A DNA stretch of 64,000 bases, taken from Paracentrotus lividus. Taxonomy: Eukaryota; Echinodermata; Echinoidea; Camarodonta; Echinidae. Below, piece by piece: positions 34,911 through 47,637 of this stretch. The first letter of the stretch is position 1; each line of letters begins with the position of its first letter. Position numbers and translations under genes: made by a program. The stretch lies in NCBI GenBank assembly GCA_940671915.1, contig CALNVZ010003433.1:13574301-13638300 (forward strand), read 5' to 3'. The notes beneath the pieces were generated by a model. The model saw nothing but the letters and a program-made list of their open reading frames with translations. It made no database searches and was not told the DNA's origin.

Positions 34911-37900
34911 TCATAATGAATCAAACATACCCTCTTTTCCTACTAAGTCTTTCAGACTTAACATAAATTTCTTGTCCAATTGTCTACAAACACAACTCCT
35001 GTCGCAAGCTTTGGAAATAACATCACATTCATAGAACAAATGAATGGGTGTTTCTAAATTTGAAATGACAAAGGTCAAATTCTGATCGACTACCTTTCTC
35101 TTACACAAATCTACTAGTTATATATAGTATATTATGTATTAATTTGAATTGAAAACTCTCATTTTTGTTATCTATTGTGCATTAAATGGAAGGGTATAAT
35201 TTGAGACTAGTCCTCCTCTTGAATATCAAATGTTCTAGGAAAATATATTGTTCACATAACTGTCCTTTTTATGAACTCGGATAGAAGGTCCATGTACAAT
35301 ATTTGGGCTTCAGGTTATATACAACCGAGGCCACATACTCTTGTTGTACCTGATCTTCATCATCTTTAATATCCAAAAACATTTGGGCAATATACTGGAA
35401 GGAATTCACATTCATTTTTTTCTTCACTGATTGTATTATCGCATGTATTGTAAGAAAATAACTATTTCGAAGCACCTTTTCTATTCCACCAACTGAATGG
35501 TAAATTTCCATCATCATCAATAATTGATAATATAGACAGTCCTGCTTCATGTAGAGCCCTAAGTAACTGACTGATTATTTATAGATATATAGTTGTTTAT
35601 TTCCATACACCTTGCTTTAATTAGATTGAACTTGGCTTTATATCGTTAGTGCCCAAGCTTAATAAATATCTTTCTTTAACCATGCTTTCAATAATCAAAT
35701 ATAAAATGGAGAATATCCTCATTTTTGGTAGTTTCTCCACTGCAGTAGTTACTGAGAAAATATAGATTTTCCACCATATGACTTAAAGAATTCTCAAACG
35801 AATTGTCCACTATGATCTGATCTGTAAAAATATCTCTGGAAACCCATTTAACAGTTGAGTGTTATCATACATTGATGTTGGGAATTTTAACCCCTCGGCT
35901 TTATAGGTTCTGAATATTCAGCGAACTATAGTTGCTTGGAATTTTTTGTCTGGGCCATTCCCATAAATGAAAACATGAGCTTACTCAACTTCTTTCTACA
36001 AAGGCAATGGGCAATGCAATGTTGGATAATAAATAGATTATTTTGGACATATAAACGTTTTCAAAATTTGTTGTTTTGCCAATGCATGTTAGTTCCTCGT
36101 GTTTTTTTCCATTTATTAATACCATTCTCATCTCGTTAATTGTCGAGATTCAAAGTTCTTTTTCTTGGCTTCCTTCCACATCATATGAAAAGAAGATCCT
36201 TAAAACTTTATTTCCTTTCTTCTGGTAAAATAGCAACTGTCTTTTTCACCTAGATGACATTCTTACCAATCACTGCCTTCAGTTTTGGATTTTACTAATG
36301 CATAAACTCAGACATTTTAGAAAATTCCTCGACTCTAAAATATAATTTTTGGCAATGGACTGGCTTGTTTTTTCACAAAAATGTAATGTCATCTGCATAT
36401 GCAGTGTTATTTTTATTTTCATATTTTTTTTCTTCCAACTTTAAAACCCTTTATACTGCAAATTATTCTGACTCTATTCAAATACACCTCTAACTAAAAT
36501 ATAGTAAGGGCGACGGAGGGTCACCTTGTCTGACCCTCTCTTACTTTAAAATATCCTGTGGTGAATCCGTTTACAAGAACAACAACTACTGATATCCTTA
36601 ATAGACTGTTTATTACCCGCACTGAATAATGGAAGACCGCAAAGTTTAAGCTTCCAACATTGAAAAAAATGTATGGCATAAATGTATCAGAATGCCTTTG
36701 GTAAGATTAATGCCATATTATCCTTGAAATTCTTCTTTTTCTGCTAAAAATTAAGTCTGATATTAATATTCGAATTCCTTCACCAATTGTATCCTTTAAG
36801 GCTGTCTGTTGATAGTTGATCAGATTTCCTGTCCTTTAGAGATTCTTTTGGCTAGCATTGGAAGGATTTTTGCCATCAACTTTATCGGGTAATTGGTCTC
36901 CAGTTAATTCAATTGGTGTTTTTCTTTGTTGGCCTTGGGGATCAATTTATCACCCTTGCCTTTGTGAAGCATGACATAGATGATTTCATTAATGCTGCAT
37001 TGAAAGATCTATATAAATTTTGAGACGCTAGGGACCGAATGTTTCATAAAATTCCACTGTAAGGCCATCATTTCTGGTGTACTTACTTTTGGCCATTTTC
37101 ATCAGTTCTTCTTTTGCTTCCAATTTCATGAGATTAAAATCCTTCACATGAAAATCTTTTCTTGATTCTGTACTCTCAAGATTACTTTGACAAATATATA
37201 TTCTTGGAGATTCTGTATCTACATGTCCTTTGTTCTGACAAAAAGTCAAGGAAGTATCCTTTAATATATCTTTGGATGTCTGTTGTTCTTCTAGCAATTC
37301 ATTATTTGTAATCCAACATCAATAAATGTATTCTTCTAACATGTCTTTTTTCTAGTGTAAAAAATATTTGTTACTTTTTCCCCCTTTTCATACAATTACA
37401 TCTCGATCCAATATGCCCGCTTCTGCAAAATGATCATAGCATTTATGTAATTCCTTATTCAATGTTTTCTTACCTATCTAAACTTCCTCTTCCAGTATTA
37501 TTCCCTTCTATTTCAGTTCTTTCATTTATTTTTTTCAATTTTTCCTCTAGATTTGTCGATTTTTTCCTCTCACATTTTTTCTTTTTTTGAATATGGGATA
37601 GTAAATTCATCTTATTTTATATTCAGCAGTCCCACAACATTTTTTTATCATGTTTGTTGTTCATGATTCATCAAACATGACCAGGGACGAGAAGCTGTCA
37701 CTCATGCTGTAACAAATTCCTCATTTCTTGTAGGCTGTTATTGGATTTCAGTATGAAGGCCCACTTTTTGTTTCTCAGTATAAGGTGTAATGTAACATAA
37801 ATCATGATCAGATAAGCACTGGCAATGTCATATCATTTTCTATAACAACAGCTGCAAGTCTCTGTAATCCCACCAAAAGTCCAGTCTTTGATGAACATAT

Positions 37901-38491
37901 GGATGTATCTCCTCCATGTGTTATCTCTTTGTGGTTGGTTTCTTGTTCTCCAATATCAAGTAAGACAAAAAATATTCCTTCGTTTACCTATTGTTGTACA
38001 AGAGCGTTTCCACCCTGTTCTCTATATTCCTCCTTCTCTATCAGTCCACCTCCTGTAATGAAATGAAGTCCCTCCTATTTATACATTTATGTCATTCATC
38101 CATTGATTCTTGTAGTTTCAATAAAGATCAGTAAAAAAATTGACATGTTCTTTATTATTGGGTGCATATACATTTAACAATGACAAAAATTCCTTATGTA
38201 CTTCCACTTTGATACAATATAAGCGCCCTACTTTATCTTTCACTGATCATAGAAGCTTGATATCTGAAGATCTTTCAAAATGATACAAATCCTCTGCTTA
38301 ATTATGTTCCATGGCTAATTTATGTCTGATCTTATTTTGATTTCTCCACATGGTTTCATCCTTTTCTGTGGAGTGTGTTTCCTGTAGCAGAATTATGTTC
38401 CTTTTTAACTTTACAGAAAATTGAAGTATCGCTTTCTAGTTTTGAAATCCCCTATTCCATGACGTTATGCGTCATTAATTTTACATCCATT
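34911..38491 (-). pseudogene. LINE ORF2 remnant: endonuclease, reverse transcriptase, C-terminal Cys motif
   Basis: A plausible start is the ATG at 38491 (MDVKLMTHNV), where endonuclease similarity begins. A stop follows 13 codons in, and similarity continues in another frame to about 38050. The catalytic polymerase motif A-Y-A-D-D is intact at 36384-36402, but its reading frame is broken on both sides. The last piece (35108-34911) keeps the HLFYEC motif seen at the end of L1/Tx1-type proteins. The whole cannot be translated as one protein. Confidence 0.75.
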
Positions 38492-38524
38492 ATTCAATAA
38501 ACCTGAGAGTTCGAACGTATCCCA

Positions 38525-39205
38525 CTAAACACAAACATTAATATGTAAACATATCAGGCATATGAAAATAAAATTGCCGGAGCTTCTCCAGCCTCTTCCT
38601 TCATATCTCAGTGGCGTTTTGCGTAGTGACATGAATCTTGAATACCTTCCTTTACAGCTTATTAGTATTGGTCTTTCATCAAGTATAAGATGTTGCGATT
38701 GGGTCCTTTTAGTTGTGTGATGTCTGCTTTTCCTTTCCTTGCTGTTGCAGTTTTTAATCTTCTCCTCAATGCTTGAATCTGTCCAGGCGCTCATCCTTTC
38801 TGTCTTCTACTTCCTTCATGCGTATTCTTAGTCGAGCGGTAAAACAGACGTTGGCTGGATACTTTGAAGTATGCCTTTCCATGCTCTGTCTTTAGTTCTG
38901 CTTGTGTGTGATAACAACTTCTTTCGTTGGTCCTCTTATCTCCTTTCGGGCAACAATTTCATCAACGAATATGGGGGTTTCTCCTTCCTCTTCATAGACG
39001 AATGTTTTGTCTTTGAGCAGTTTTTTGTGCACTTCGCAAGTAATGGCGTTCCTTGTGGTGTATGATTGAATGCAACCCATCTATTGGGCGCCGGAGCCCC
39101 ACTCTCTAGTCGCTGACCAGAAGATGTGCCCTTTCTATACGTAGGTCCTAGCCCTTGTAGGTATCCAAATTGTGTCTCTGCAAAGGATTGAATCAGACGC
39201 TTCAC
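38525..39205 (-). pseudogene. possible LINE ORF1 remnant
   Basis: Overlapping open pieces on the - strand upstream of the ORF2 start (39205-38936, 39080-38892, 38794-38525) are rich in Lys, Arg and Glu and lie in the expected ORF1 position. Strings such as ETPIFVDEIVARKEIRG suggest former coding. No RRM or zinc knuckle is clearly seen, so the call rests mainly on position. Confidence 0.4.
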
Positions 39206-39884
39206 AATTTCCTTTCTCAGCCGCCTTCAGGAAAGCCAAAGAATCAGCTGTGGCATCTCATTTTTCTGGCTGCAAGATAATAATTGACTATCATTCTTAT
39301 TATTTATCTTTCTCAATTAGCTCACTGTACTCTGGTCCTTGCATTCCTTTAGCTCACAAAAAATCATTGTGGCTGTCCTTCTCTTTTCGTTTGTCAAATG
39401 TTTTTCTGTTTTCATTATTTTTCTGCGGCCATATCTAAATCACATTCATCTTGTCCCCACTTCCTTGTGTAGTACAATCTACTTTAGTGATGATGGTAAG
39501 GAAGATCTCTTCATATCCACTGGGGTATTAACATATACTTGCCTTTGCTGTCATGCCCGTTCGTTCGACGTTTTTCTCAACGTGTCATCAAGACTCCAAG
39601 CGCTATTGCCAAGACTCTCGCCCACGGGCTCGGTGGCTAGCCATCAAGCCGGCGATCCGTCAAAACAGTCTCACTTTCGTTCCTTGAATCTCCATATTTT
39701 CCTGTTTTCTTCGCTAATTCGATTTGTTCCTTCTCTACAGGAGCGTCCTCGCAGGCCTGTTTCCCAAACTTGTAAATGTTTGATTTTTTCAAGATCCTCT
39801 TCATATTCGCTTTTCCTCGGTCTTTTTTTCACTGTTGCAAAATTACGTCGTACTTCCCTACACGCATCTTGGTTCCGACTGTAA

Positions 39885-40180
39885 ATACAATTGGGTCTAA
39901 CCCCACTTCTAATTTGCCCGTTTCATCTCATGTCCATATAATGGCTAATTTCCATTTCGTCTCTACCAGTGTCATCTAATTCCTTTTGGCTCTAATTGTC
40001 ATTGCTTGCTCCTTTCCTTTGTTCTAATTCACATTTCGTGCTAAATCTATTCGTCATGTCGCTTAGTCCTAATTACCACTTATAGTCAATTCTCTAGACG
40101 TAGCATAGTAGGAGTTACGCTGAAAGGCATAATATGGCAATTAGACAATTTGGCTATAGACAAGTGGTCTTTACCAAGGA
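39885..40180. mobile_element. CATTTGGTCTAAT modular foldback, diverged copy
   Basis: Starts near GTAAATACAATTGGGTCTAA and ends ACAAGTGGTCTTTACC. Units like TTTCCATTTCGTCTC in the left part and GGCAATTAGACAATTTGG in the right repeat the design of 29992-30452. No matching 8-bp flank is visible, so the ends may have eroded. It sits at the 5' side of the LINE. Confidence 0.55.
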
Positions 40181-41348
40181 GGAAAAGTATCTGTTTATGA
40201 GATATTGCAAAACATTGCACTTTATATCAAATTTCGCCGCCTGACAAAATTTTGGGCAGACAAAGACGGTTTTCAAAAACATTACAAAAAGGATTTAGCG
40301 CGTTTTGGAATATTTTGAGAGAATGATGTGATGATAAAATAGTGAACCGTATCAATGATTGTCATACAAATCAAAATAAACTGCTATAATTTGGCCAGTA
40401 AATTCTACTATTATATCATTAATTAGTATTTATTTATTTATTTTTTAATATGATTTTTTTTTTTTTGTTAAATATTACATATGTTCATCAACATGAACTA
40501 TTTTTACTTCATAATCAAAAGGATGTAAAACAAGCAATTCATCTTTTACATCCTATGTACTTTTTCTTTTTTCTCTCTCCTGACAGAAATTCTTGATTCC
40601 CTAGGATGGAGGGGGGGAGGAGGAGAGGTGAAGGTAAAGCCGCTTCACCCTCAAAGCAGAGATCAGTTGGCTGGAAGGACATTGAAGGGAAAGTCTACGG
40701 AAGAAGAAAAAATATGTAATAGAACATACTTAGCCCGACCCCCCCCCCCCCGACCCCAAAAAATGTTTTCCCTTAAAAAAAAAAAAAAAAAAAAAAAAAT
40801 TTTTTTAATAGGGTCGAGGTAAGTAGGTATTTTTTAATGTTATTTATCTTCATTTATCATTTATTTTTCTGTTATTGGGGGACCGGGGGGAGGGGGTAAC
40901 TGTCTATTTTACAACTTAAAATTAGCACATTAAAACCAAAGCATAGACTTTCCAAACACGTACTTTAAACAATCGATACAATTGGGATTTAACCTTGTTG
41001 TAACCTGTTGTAGAAGGAGAAATTTATGCAAAAATTGCAAAAACCTCTAATAAAAACATAAAATAAAAAAGGGCGACCCGCCATCGTTTTTTGGTCGGTC
41101 GGGAAGGGTAAAAAAAGGACACTCTTTGGGGGTGCCCTATAGCCTTTAGACAGTTTATAAATCCCTAAATATTAGAGCATGTTTGACAAAATGAGATTGC
41201 TTAATTCATAGCGGTTTATATGTCTTACCTTTGTGTTTTAAGATCATTCATCAGAACTAATATTGCGTAATTAATATACTGGAAGCGTAAAGAGCAATAA
41301 TCATATTCCTCCCTTACGAAGAAGATCATTTCATAATTTTCTCTTCAG
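40181..41348. other. intergenic or intronic DNA with homopolymers
   Basis: Includes C and A runs at 40740-40798, a G-rich patch at 40880-40898 and AT-rich sequence. No exon until the acceptor at 41348. Confidence 0.45.
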
Positions 41349-41550
41349 ATTTCTTCGCGGCTTAAGGAAAAGCTCGTCCACGGACAACGCACCAACAAAA
41401 CACAAGAAAACCAATCAACAGCAGCATCGCTCGGCGCGAGATACCGAACCTCAAATGAACACCGCGTCGGACGGGCCATGGACATCGAACCTCAGTCCAG
41501 CCGCGGTCGTCGGGTCGATCGTGGGCAGTACCGTAGCCGTTTTTCTGATC
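41349..41550 (+). CDS. probable internal exon with one transmembrane helix
   Basis: A 202-bp GC-richer island lies between a good acceptor (TTTTCTCTTCAG|A) and a good donor (CTGATC|GTGAGT). In the frame that needs two bases from the preceding exon it encodes a basic, Gln/Thr/Ser-rich stretch (LRGLRKSSSTDNAPTKHKK and on). This is followed by NLSPAAVVGSIVGSTVAVFLI, a convincing membrane helix with spaced small residues (G, S, A), and it ends exactly at the donor. This suggests a type I membrane protein with an extracellular juxtamembrane stalk, the cytoplasmic part lying in later exons that I cannot find. It could continue the gene beginning at 8067, whose exon ends in phase 0, only if another exon lies between. 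A second frame is also open here, which lowers certainty. Confidence 0.5.
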
Positions 41551-42398
41551 GTGAGTCCTTACCGTTATCCTTCTGTTCGTATAAGAATTATTCGTCCCTG
41601 AAGTGAGGCAAAGACTGCTGGATGTGTATGGAGAAACGGGTATAATTCACATCAAGGCAGACAGGCCGAACGGAGGATGTAAAGGGGGCTCTTTCAGCAT
41701 CATGCGTATCCACTAATCGGCCTCGCTCTCGTGCGCGTACCAATCCAAATCAGTTTGATTATTGGAGAGGGGAGACGTTGAACTTAATGGAAAGGGGAAA
41801 CAATGGGTTTCCTACATGGCTTTCAAATGACTTTTGATTCGGTTACCTTTATTCTCAATAAATTGGGGTCACAAAAGCCTTTCATACCGGGGGGGGGGGG
41901 GGTTAGGCAGTCATAACTTGGGTTCACATGCTTTTTATTTTGCACCAGGTCCGGGAATCCTTTTAAACCATTACTTCCGATAAAAAGGCATGCAATTACA
42001 GACCAGATCTGACTGGGGTAGGCAATGATTAAAGGAGTTTGAAACCGGGGGATGAAGGGGTCAACCAATCTCTGACAGTATTAAGTGTTGGGTTCACCCG
42101 GGATACTTTAATCATGATGTCGTATTTCAAGTTTAATGTTGGTATGAAAATGTCGTCACTGATGAGGAAAATGAAGTATGGAGTATTTCATAAGTATTTA
42201 TTAATGAATGTAATAGGTAATTATTAATGATTAAGTGTATACATAATAATTTGAATGTTTGGGTTATATCGTTGATAAATCAACCATGAAGTATATCTAA
42301 CTCTAATATAAAGGTGAAAAGATTAAAACAACGTAAGCTTATCGGAGTCATGTAATATTAACACCTGTAGGCCCCAACCCATATATTTTGAAAGTGGA
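41551..42398. other. non-coding DNA after the transmembrane exon
   Basis: A G run (41889-41902) and low-complexity sequence; no further exon recognised. Confidence 0.4.
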
Positions 42399-42554
42399 TA
42401 GGGAGCATTTCAATGAAACAAATATTCAATGAATTCTCACTGAAAACTGTTATAAAAGCTAACTGAAATGCTGCATCTGATTGGGCCTGGGAGCAAATTG
42501 TCGGAATAAAACATCCGACAAGTCCTTTCATGAAACTGCGCCCCCCCCCCCCCG
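42399..42554. mobile_element. MITE, GGGG/CATTTCATGAAA family, copy 3
   Basis: GGGAGCATTTCAATGAAACA on the left and GACAAGTCCTTTCATGAAAC plus a C run on the right. The conserved TGCATCTGATTGGGC middle matches copies at 223 and 23820. The left part, including TTCTCACTG and ACTGTTATAA, is closer to copy 1 than to copy 2. Confidence 0.75.
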
Positions 42555-42822
42555 GATGTAGGGGCTAGGGACAGTGGCATGCCTTCCACCAAAAAAAGGA
42601 TTATAAATTACTACTCGTTATAGATACTTACGTTAACCGATGCTAAGCCCGAGAATTATTTCTTATGTAATTATATCGAATACATGAATTGACAAATAAA
42701 AGCTAATATCATCGCAGTCGATTGAAAGAAGGTCCATTTGAAGACGCAGTGTCAATTAAATGTTGAAGTGCCATTCAGTTTAGATTTAATATAAATTTTT
42801 TTTTAGATTCAACGAAGTCCTT

Positions 42823-42975
42823 TCAGTGGCGGATACAGCGAAGACGCAGGGGATACGGGCCCTTCTTAAAATATGAAAAACGGCCCTTTGGCTAAGCTGT
42901 GTATGTTAAATTTCGGCCGGCGCCCTTGCTAATCAGGCCTGGTGCCCCCCCCCCTATTTCGCTGGATCAACCACA
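42823..42975. repeat. dispersed repeat, CAGTGGCGGATACAG type, copy 2
   Basis: TTTCAGTGGCGGATACAGCG, CGCAGGGGATACG, GCTGTGTATGTTAAATTTCG and AGGCCTGGTGCCCCC follow the same order as at 18389-18530. Confidence 0.65.
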
Positions 42976-43473
42976 GGTCTTACCATATCGTATTAAAGCG
43001 CTAATATAAATGCAACTATTATTATATACCATCAAAACAAATTATTCAACGATAATGTTTTTGCTGAAATAATAATCATGCCATTATCAGGATATTTCAT
43101 GCTTATGTTAGCTGAATGTAGAGAAGGGCAATTAAGATGAATAAGCTTTACAACTGAGATCGGATAATCATTCTGTCCTCTACACGTGGGTATAATCTTG
43201 TAAAAAAAATGAAATGTCAAACTTGTATATTCCATCTATAGTGTATAAAAAAAAGGAGACGTATATTTTTACTTCTTTCATCTTCTTTCATCATCAGTTT
43301 AAGTTACAAGAAAAGGATAATACGATTTGATGACCATTTTCATTATTATCACATTAATATTATGAGTAGTATTGAGTGTGACGATTAATGTTTCATCAGT
43401 GATAATGACAACAGAAAGTTGTCGATCAAGGAGGTGGGGTGGGATGCAGAAGCCTACCCTCAACTAAAATATA

Positions 43474-45805
43474 GGTTTTCCCGGTCAAGTTTAAACTATC
43501 TCCGATCAATTTAACATTTCTTTCGAGCGCTTTCGTCCGGAATGTGATCGCGATTACAAATCTGCAATGAAATTCGTTTATGTGTAGCCAAAATCAAACA
43601 CCGTTCAATCCAATTGCAAATTGCGCCGATGAATTTGCTGTTGTGAGCAGTCGCATTCGTCAGTGTTCGCTCAAATTCGTCCATTCGTAAAATTCCCGTC
43701 ATCTGGTGAATTTGGGGCATCCACTTTAGAAATAACTGTATGCAAATTAGGAATGTTAGGTTCGGGTAGGAAAATAAAATTTGGGAGGGGGCCGTAAAGT
43801 GTTTTTGTCAGAAAGAGGCTGATCATGGGGAAGGGGAGCCTGAAAGCTGTGGAAACAACCACGCACGACAAACAAACAAATATCAAATACAAAAAACAAA
43901 AAAACAAAGCTGATTATAATGTTTGCGTTTTTATCAGAATGAATTCAAAAACTAATGTCTGCTCGAAAACGAAATGTTTTACAAAATACATAAAAAAACT
44001 AAATGCGTATAAAACAGAAAGGGGCTGCAGCCCCCATCTCCTCATTCTATTCATTAGAAACTTGCATAACATGAGGGGGTAGGGGGTGTAAAATTTTCTC
44101 GGCCTTCGGCCATCAACCAAGGTCATCATGTAATACGGCCATGGGGGCGTTAAGATTGGTCAGCGGGTCCGCAAATCTATTTTTCTCTATCCATTTTCCA
44201 TCTTTTTTAGGGCGGGGTAAGGGGGCTTTCACGCTGGGCCTGGATCCACGCCTGAAATGGTCAATAGACCAAGTTGAACAATTTAGATCAAGTATATACT
44301 ACATGAAATTCAGATTAGACCAAAATAGCCTCGTTAGACAGGGCCGGCCCCCTATACCGCAGCAAAAAAAAAAAAAAAAAAAAAAGGACAGAAAAGATTC
44401 AAATGCGACAATATTACCAATAAACCGTACCCTGCGACCGTACAAGATCGTCTGTTTTGGAGCAAAAGGGCGGTTATTGCATTCTTAGATGTTCCGTTCC
44501 AGAGCCCATAAGGGGCGATAAATGCTGGTAACAAAAGTCAATGGAATCACCGCCCTTCTGGCTCCAAACGGAAGACATCCTTGATCTGCAAAAGCGCCCT
44601 CTGGCTCCAAGCCGACGAACAAATGATGATGTTCTGGATGACCGAATGCCGCAAAAAAAAATACAAATTGTCCCTTTTGGTTACCTAAAATGCCTTTTTT
44701 TTTCTTCGGGCTAACAAAGGAAGACTTTTCCATATTATAAAAAAAAACCTTATAGACTTTGAAGGCCCCACGGACACAACTTTTTTTGTAAACAAAAGAG
44801 GCAACTCTTGTTTACTAAAAAGAACCCCTTTTTCTTTCATAGTTTCTTTTTATAAACCCAATTTTACATTTTCCTTGCCATAGCTATCGGTCGCTATAAT
44901 GCGACTCTCGGCATAAAGAAGGGAATATCTAACAATACGCATGAGAACCTTAAACCCCTGGTACCCCCGCTGCCGGAGCAACTATTGTAAGATGGTTGTC
45001 AGAAGCACACTAGTAGGCTATTTTCCCATCTAGAACGTATTTTAATGCCCTTTCTAGCACTTATGTTTTTAAAAATCATTAAACGTAAATCTATTTGCAA
45101 TTGGTATTTAACCATTATCATGGGGGCAATAATCTTTATCACTTTGGCTTTAGTGTGTAATAAAACTGTGATGTTGCTTAAACTGCCAAATGTACATTTT
45201 TTCTTTAAAAAGGGGAACTTTAATCTCTGCATAAATATCAATAATTGAACAGCAATATAAATTAAGAATACTACTTTATACCCAGCCCTCGCCTATCCCA
45301 GTATTGCTCAATTATGCCCTGAAGGAAAGGGCCTCCCTTTTCAAAAAAAGTCCCCTCCCCCCCCTCCGTGCCACTTTCAACTTCGTTCGCAGCTCTGAAT
45401 ACAAATATTGTTTAATAATTTATTTTGTGTTTTACCATGGGCTGCCACTCCTTGCTTCGTGTGTTCACATGGATAGGCCTAAAACGTTTTAAATTGCATG
45501 CCTAAAAACGAATTTGACTGCTGGAAGCTCACCTCCACTTTTCTTTTTACAGCTGCGAATTTTTTAAATTGATCGCACGAATTTGATTTCATGCACATTG
45601 ACGAAATTCACTGCACATAAACACTTTCGATCGCACATAAACGAATACGAATGGTCATTAACGATTATGAAAGAACATAAACGAAATCGATTGCTCTAAA
45701 CGTTAACTTAAATTACCGATAGCCCCGCTCCGGGAAGGTATCGTTTAAATTGACTGAACATTAACGAATTCAATTGAAAAGAGTTTAAAATCGACCGGGA
45801 AAACC
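43474..45805. mobile_element. modular TA-flanked element, GGTTTTCCCGG ends, copy 3, with insertions
   Basis: Starts GGTTTTCCCGGTCAAGTT and ends AATCGACCGGGAAAACC with TA on both sides; 2332 bp. The left arm runs to about 43690 (units like ATGAAATTCGTTTATGTG). The right arm runs from about 45550 (units like CGCACATAAACGAATACGAA). The middle, 43690-45550, is unrelated: it holds a fragment of the TTAGACCAA modular element (44255-44340), a poly-A run (44365-44385) and other scraps. It is non-coding. Confidence 0.8.
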
Positions 45806-46867
45806 TATATTAACGTGCTTCACCATATTCTCATAGTTGGCAATTTATATCCACCCCTCCTCCATAGGGGATCCGTTATTATCATTTCATACTATACATC
45901 GTTTTGTCATGTTTGTGAGTTTGAATCACTTACATCGAATATCACGGCCATCGCATGAATTCCCCTTTTGTTAGAGAGTGGTGTATGAATTTATTTTATT
46001 CTATATATCTTTTTATTATTATTATTATTATTATCATTGCACGCGCCATTAACCAGGTTTACAGTATTGTTTATTTACCCACCATTATGCATTATAAAGT
46101 ATATTAAAAATGTATATTGACTGTCCCATCCCTCCTCTGTATTAACATGATGTATATTAATCAGTATTATACAATAATGGATGTATAGACTGCTTGCAAA
46201 TCTACTTGTTGACATTAAGTTAAATGATAAAATTGTGATTATTGTATACCCGACAGTATTATGATTCCTTGGAAATATCATGAGCAATACATTATGATCG
46301 TGCTTTTGACTGTAAATGAAATAAATTTGTTTTGATTATATTCATGCTTCGTTTATTGCATTCTTGTTTTAGTCATCTTTTGTATATTAATTATTTTCCT
46401 ATGACAAATGATTTTTTTTTTTTCACAATAAATTATTAAATTTTATTGAAACAAATTAAATTTCTTTGTAATTCTGTTGATTACATAGATTTTAAAAAGG
46501 AGTTGGGCCTATCCAAAATTCATATCACACAAGATTCTTTAAAACCATTAAAAATATAAAAATCTACTGCTTTGTACAAAAAATAAGTGTGTCAAAGGAT
46601 CAGGGAATCGTAAAATTTATAAAATTTGCTTATAAAATGTCCATCCATTTGCTACAAGAATGTCACAAACAGTTTTCCAGGGGGAGGGGGCCTGAATTCT
46701 TATTTTGGTATTTTTAGCCACTTTCATATTTTGGGGGTTAGCAACACTTACGAAAGCCAAGAAGAGTTAGGCCCATAATACTCTTTATATTCTGTGGACA
46801 ATTACTTTCAATCTTTATTTTTTTTATTTATTTATTTTTTTATTTTTTTATTTTTTATTTATTTATT

Positions 46868-46905
<38 letters not shown>

Positions 46906-47637
46906 CAATTGTTTTAAAAAAAGGAGGAAAGGTCCCCTCCTCCCTCTCTATCTCTCTCTAAAAAAATCTCTATAGGCCTATATTAATTGATTTTATATTA
47001 TTAATCATATTATAGGCCTATATTTCCAAAAATTATGTTTGAAAGTTAATATGATGCCGGCCTACCAGTATATTTATGATGTTTTGGATTTATCATAGAA
47101 TTCATAAGCCTTTTTCTAAAAAAGATGATATGGAAATAAACAGATTCAATTTGATTAACTGTTAGGTAACAAAAATAATGTGTGCAAGTTGAATTTATGT
47201 ATTTTTATGGTACCATTACAAAAAATAGAAAAAAAAAAAAATTAATAATAATAATAATGTCAATTCAGGCATTAAATCTCGTCGGTGGGGGGGGGGGCAA
47301 TGCCATTTTTCATAGGTTGTCTAGAAAGGGCACCAAAATTTCCAAGGACAAACAGGGATTTTTTTTTGAAGGGGCATAATGCCAGTATATACAAGCCTGC
47401 ATCTAAGGTCATGGCCTCCTGCAATGAGAAATTTTAATTCATTGTATTTTTATTTATCAGACAAAATGCTAAAAGTGCATAAGTTAGGGGGAGGGGTATC
47501 TGTAGATATATGACCTAAAACCCTTTTTTATCATCAATTAGATCTGTAAACTTTTCCAGAAAAGAAAGAAAACAAAAATCATACAAGACTATTTTAGACA
47601 TGTACGGTATGTGACCGCATGAGGGCGCGGAAATAAC
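45806..47637. other. intergenic DNA upstream of NME5
   Basis: AT-rich, with an ATT microsatellite (46013-46035), a long T/ATTT tract ending in about 35 T (46818-46905) and a G run (47286-47296). No gene seen. Confidence 0.5.

Larger units (their letters stand above)
34560..39880 (-). mobile_element. decayed L1/Tx1-like LINE, near full length
   Basis: Read on the - strand, the region gives in order an ORF1-like part (about 39200-38530), an apurinic-type endonuclease, a reverse transcriptase, and a C-terminal cysteine motif. Endonuclease strings: ILLQETHST (about 38390) and LLNVYAPNN (about 38165). RT strings: GDKLIPK (about 36950), VRQGDPPSPLL (about 36510) and AYADDITFL (about 36390). The tail motif is C...ETPIHLFYEC (about 35095-35010). 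The QGDP and AYADD spellings fit the L1/Tx1 branch, not the CR1-type copy at 27434. Many stops and frameshifts scatter the coding across all three frames. Both outer limits are estimates. Confidence 0.8.

Noticed and set aside
39339..39884. 181-residue + strand open frame
   Set aside because: Lies antisense to the decayed LINE region, Ser/Phe/Leu-rich, with no recognisable domain or splice signals.
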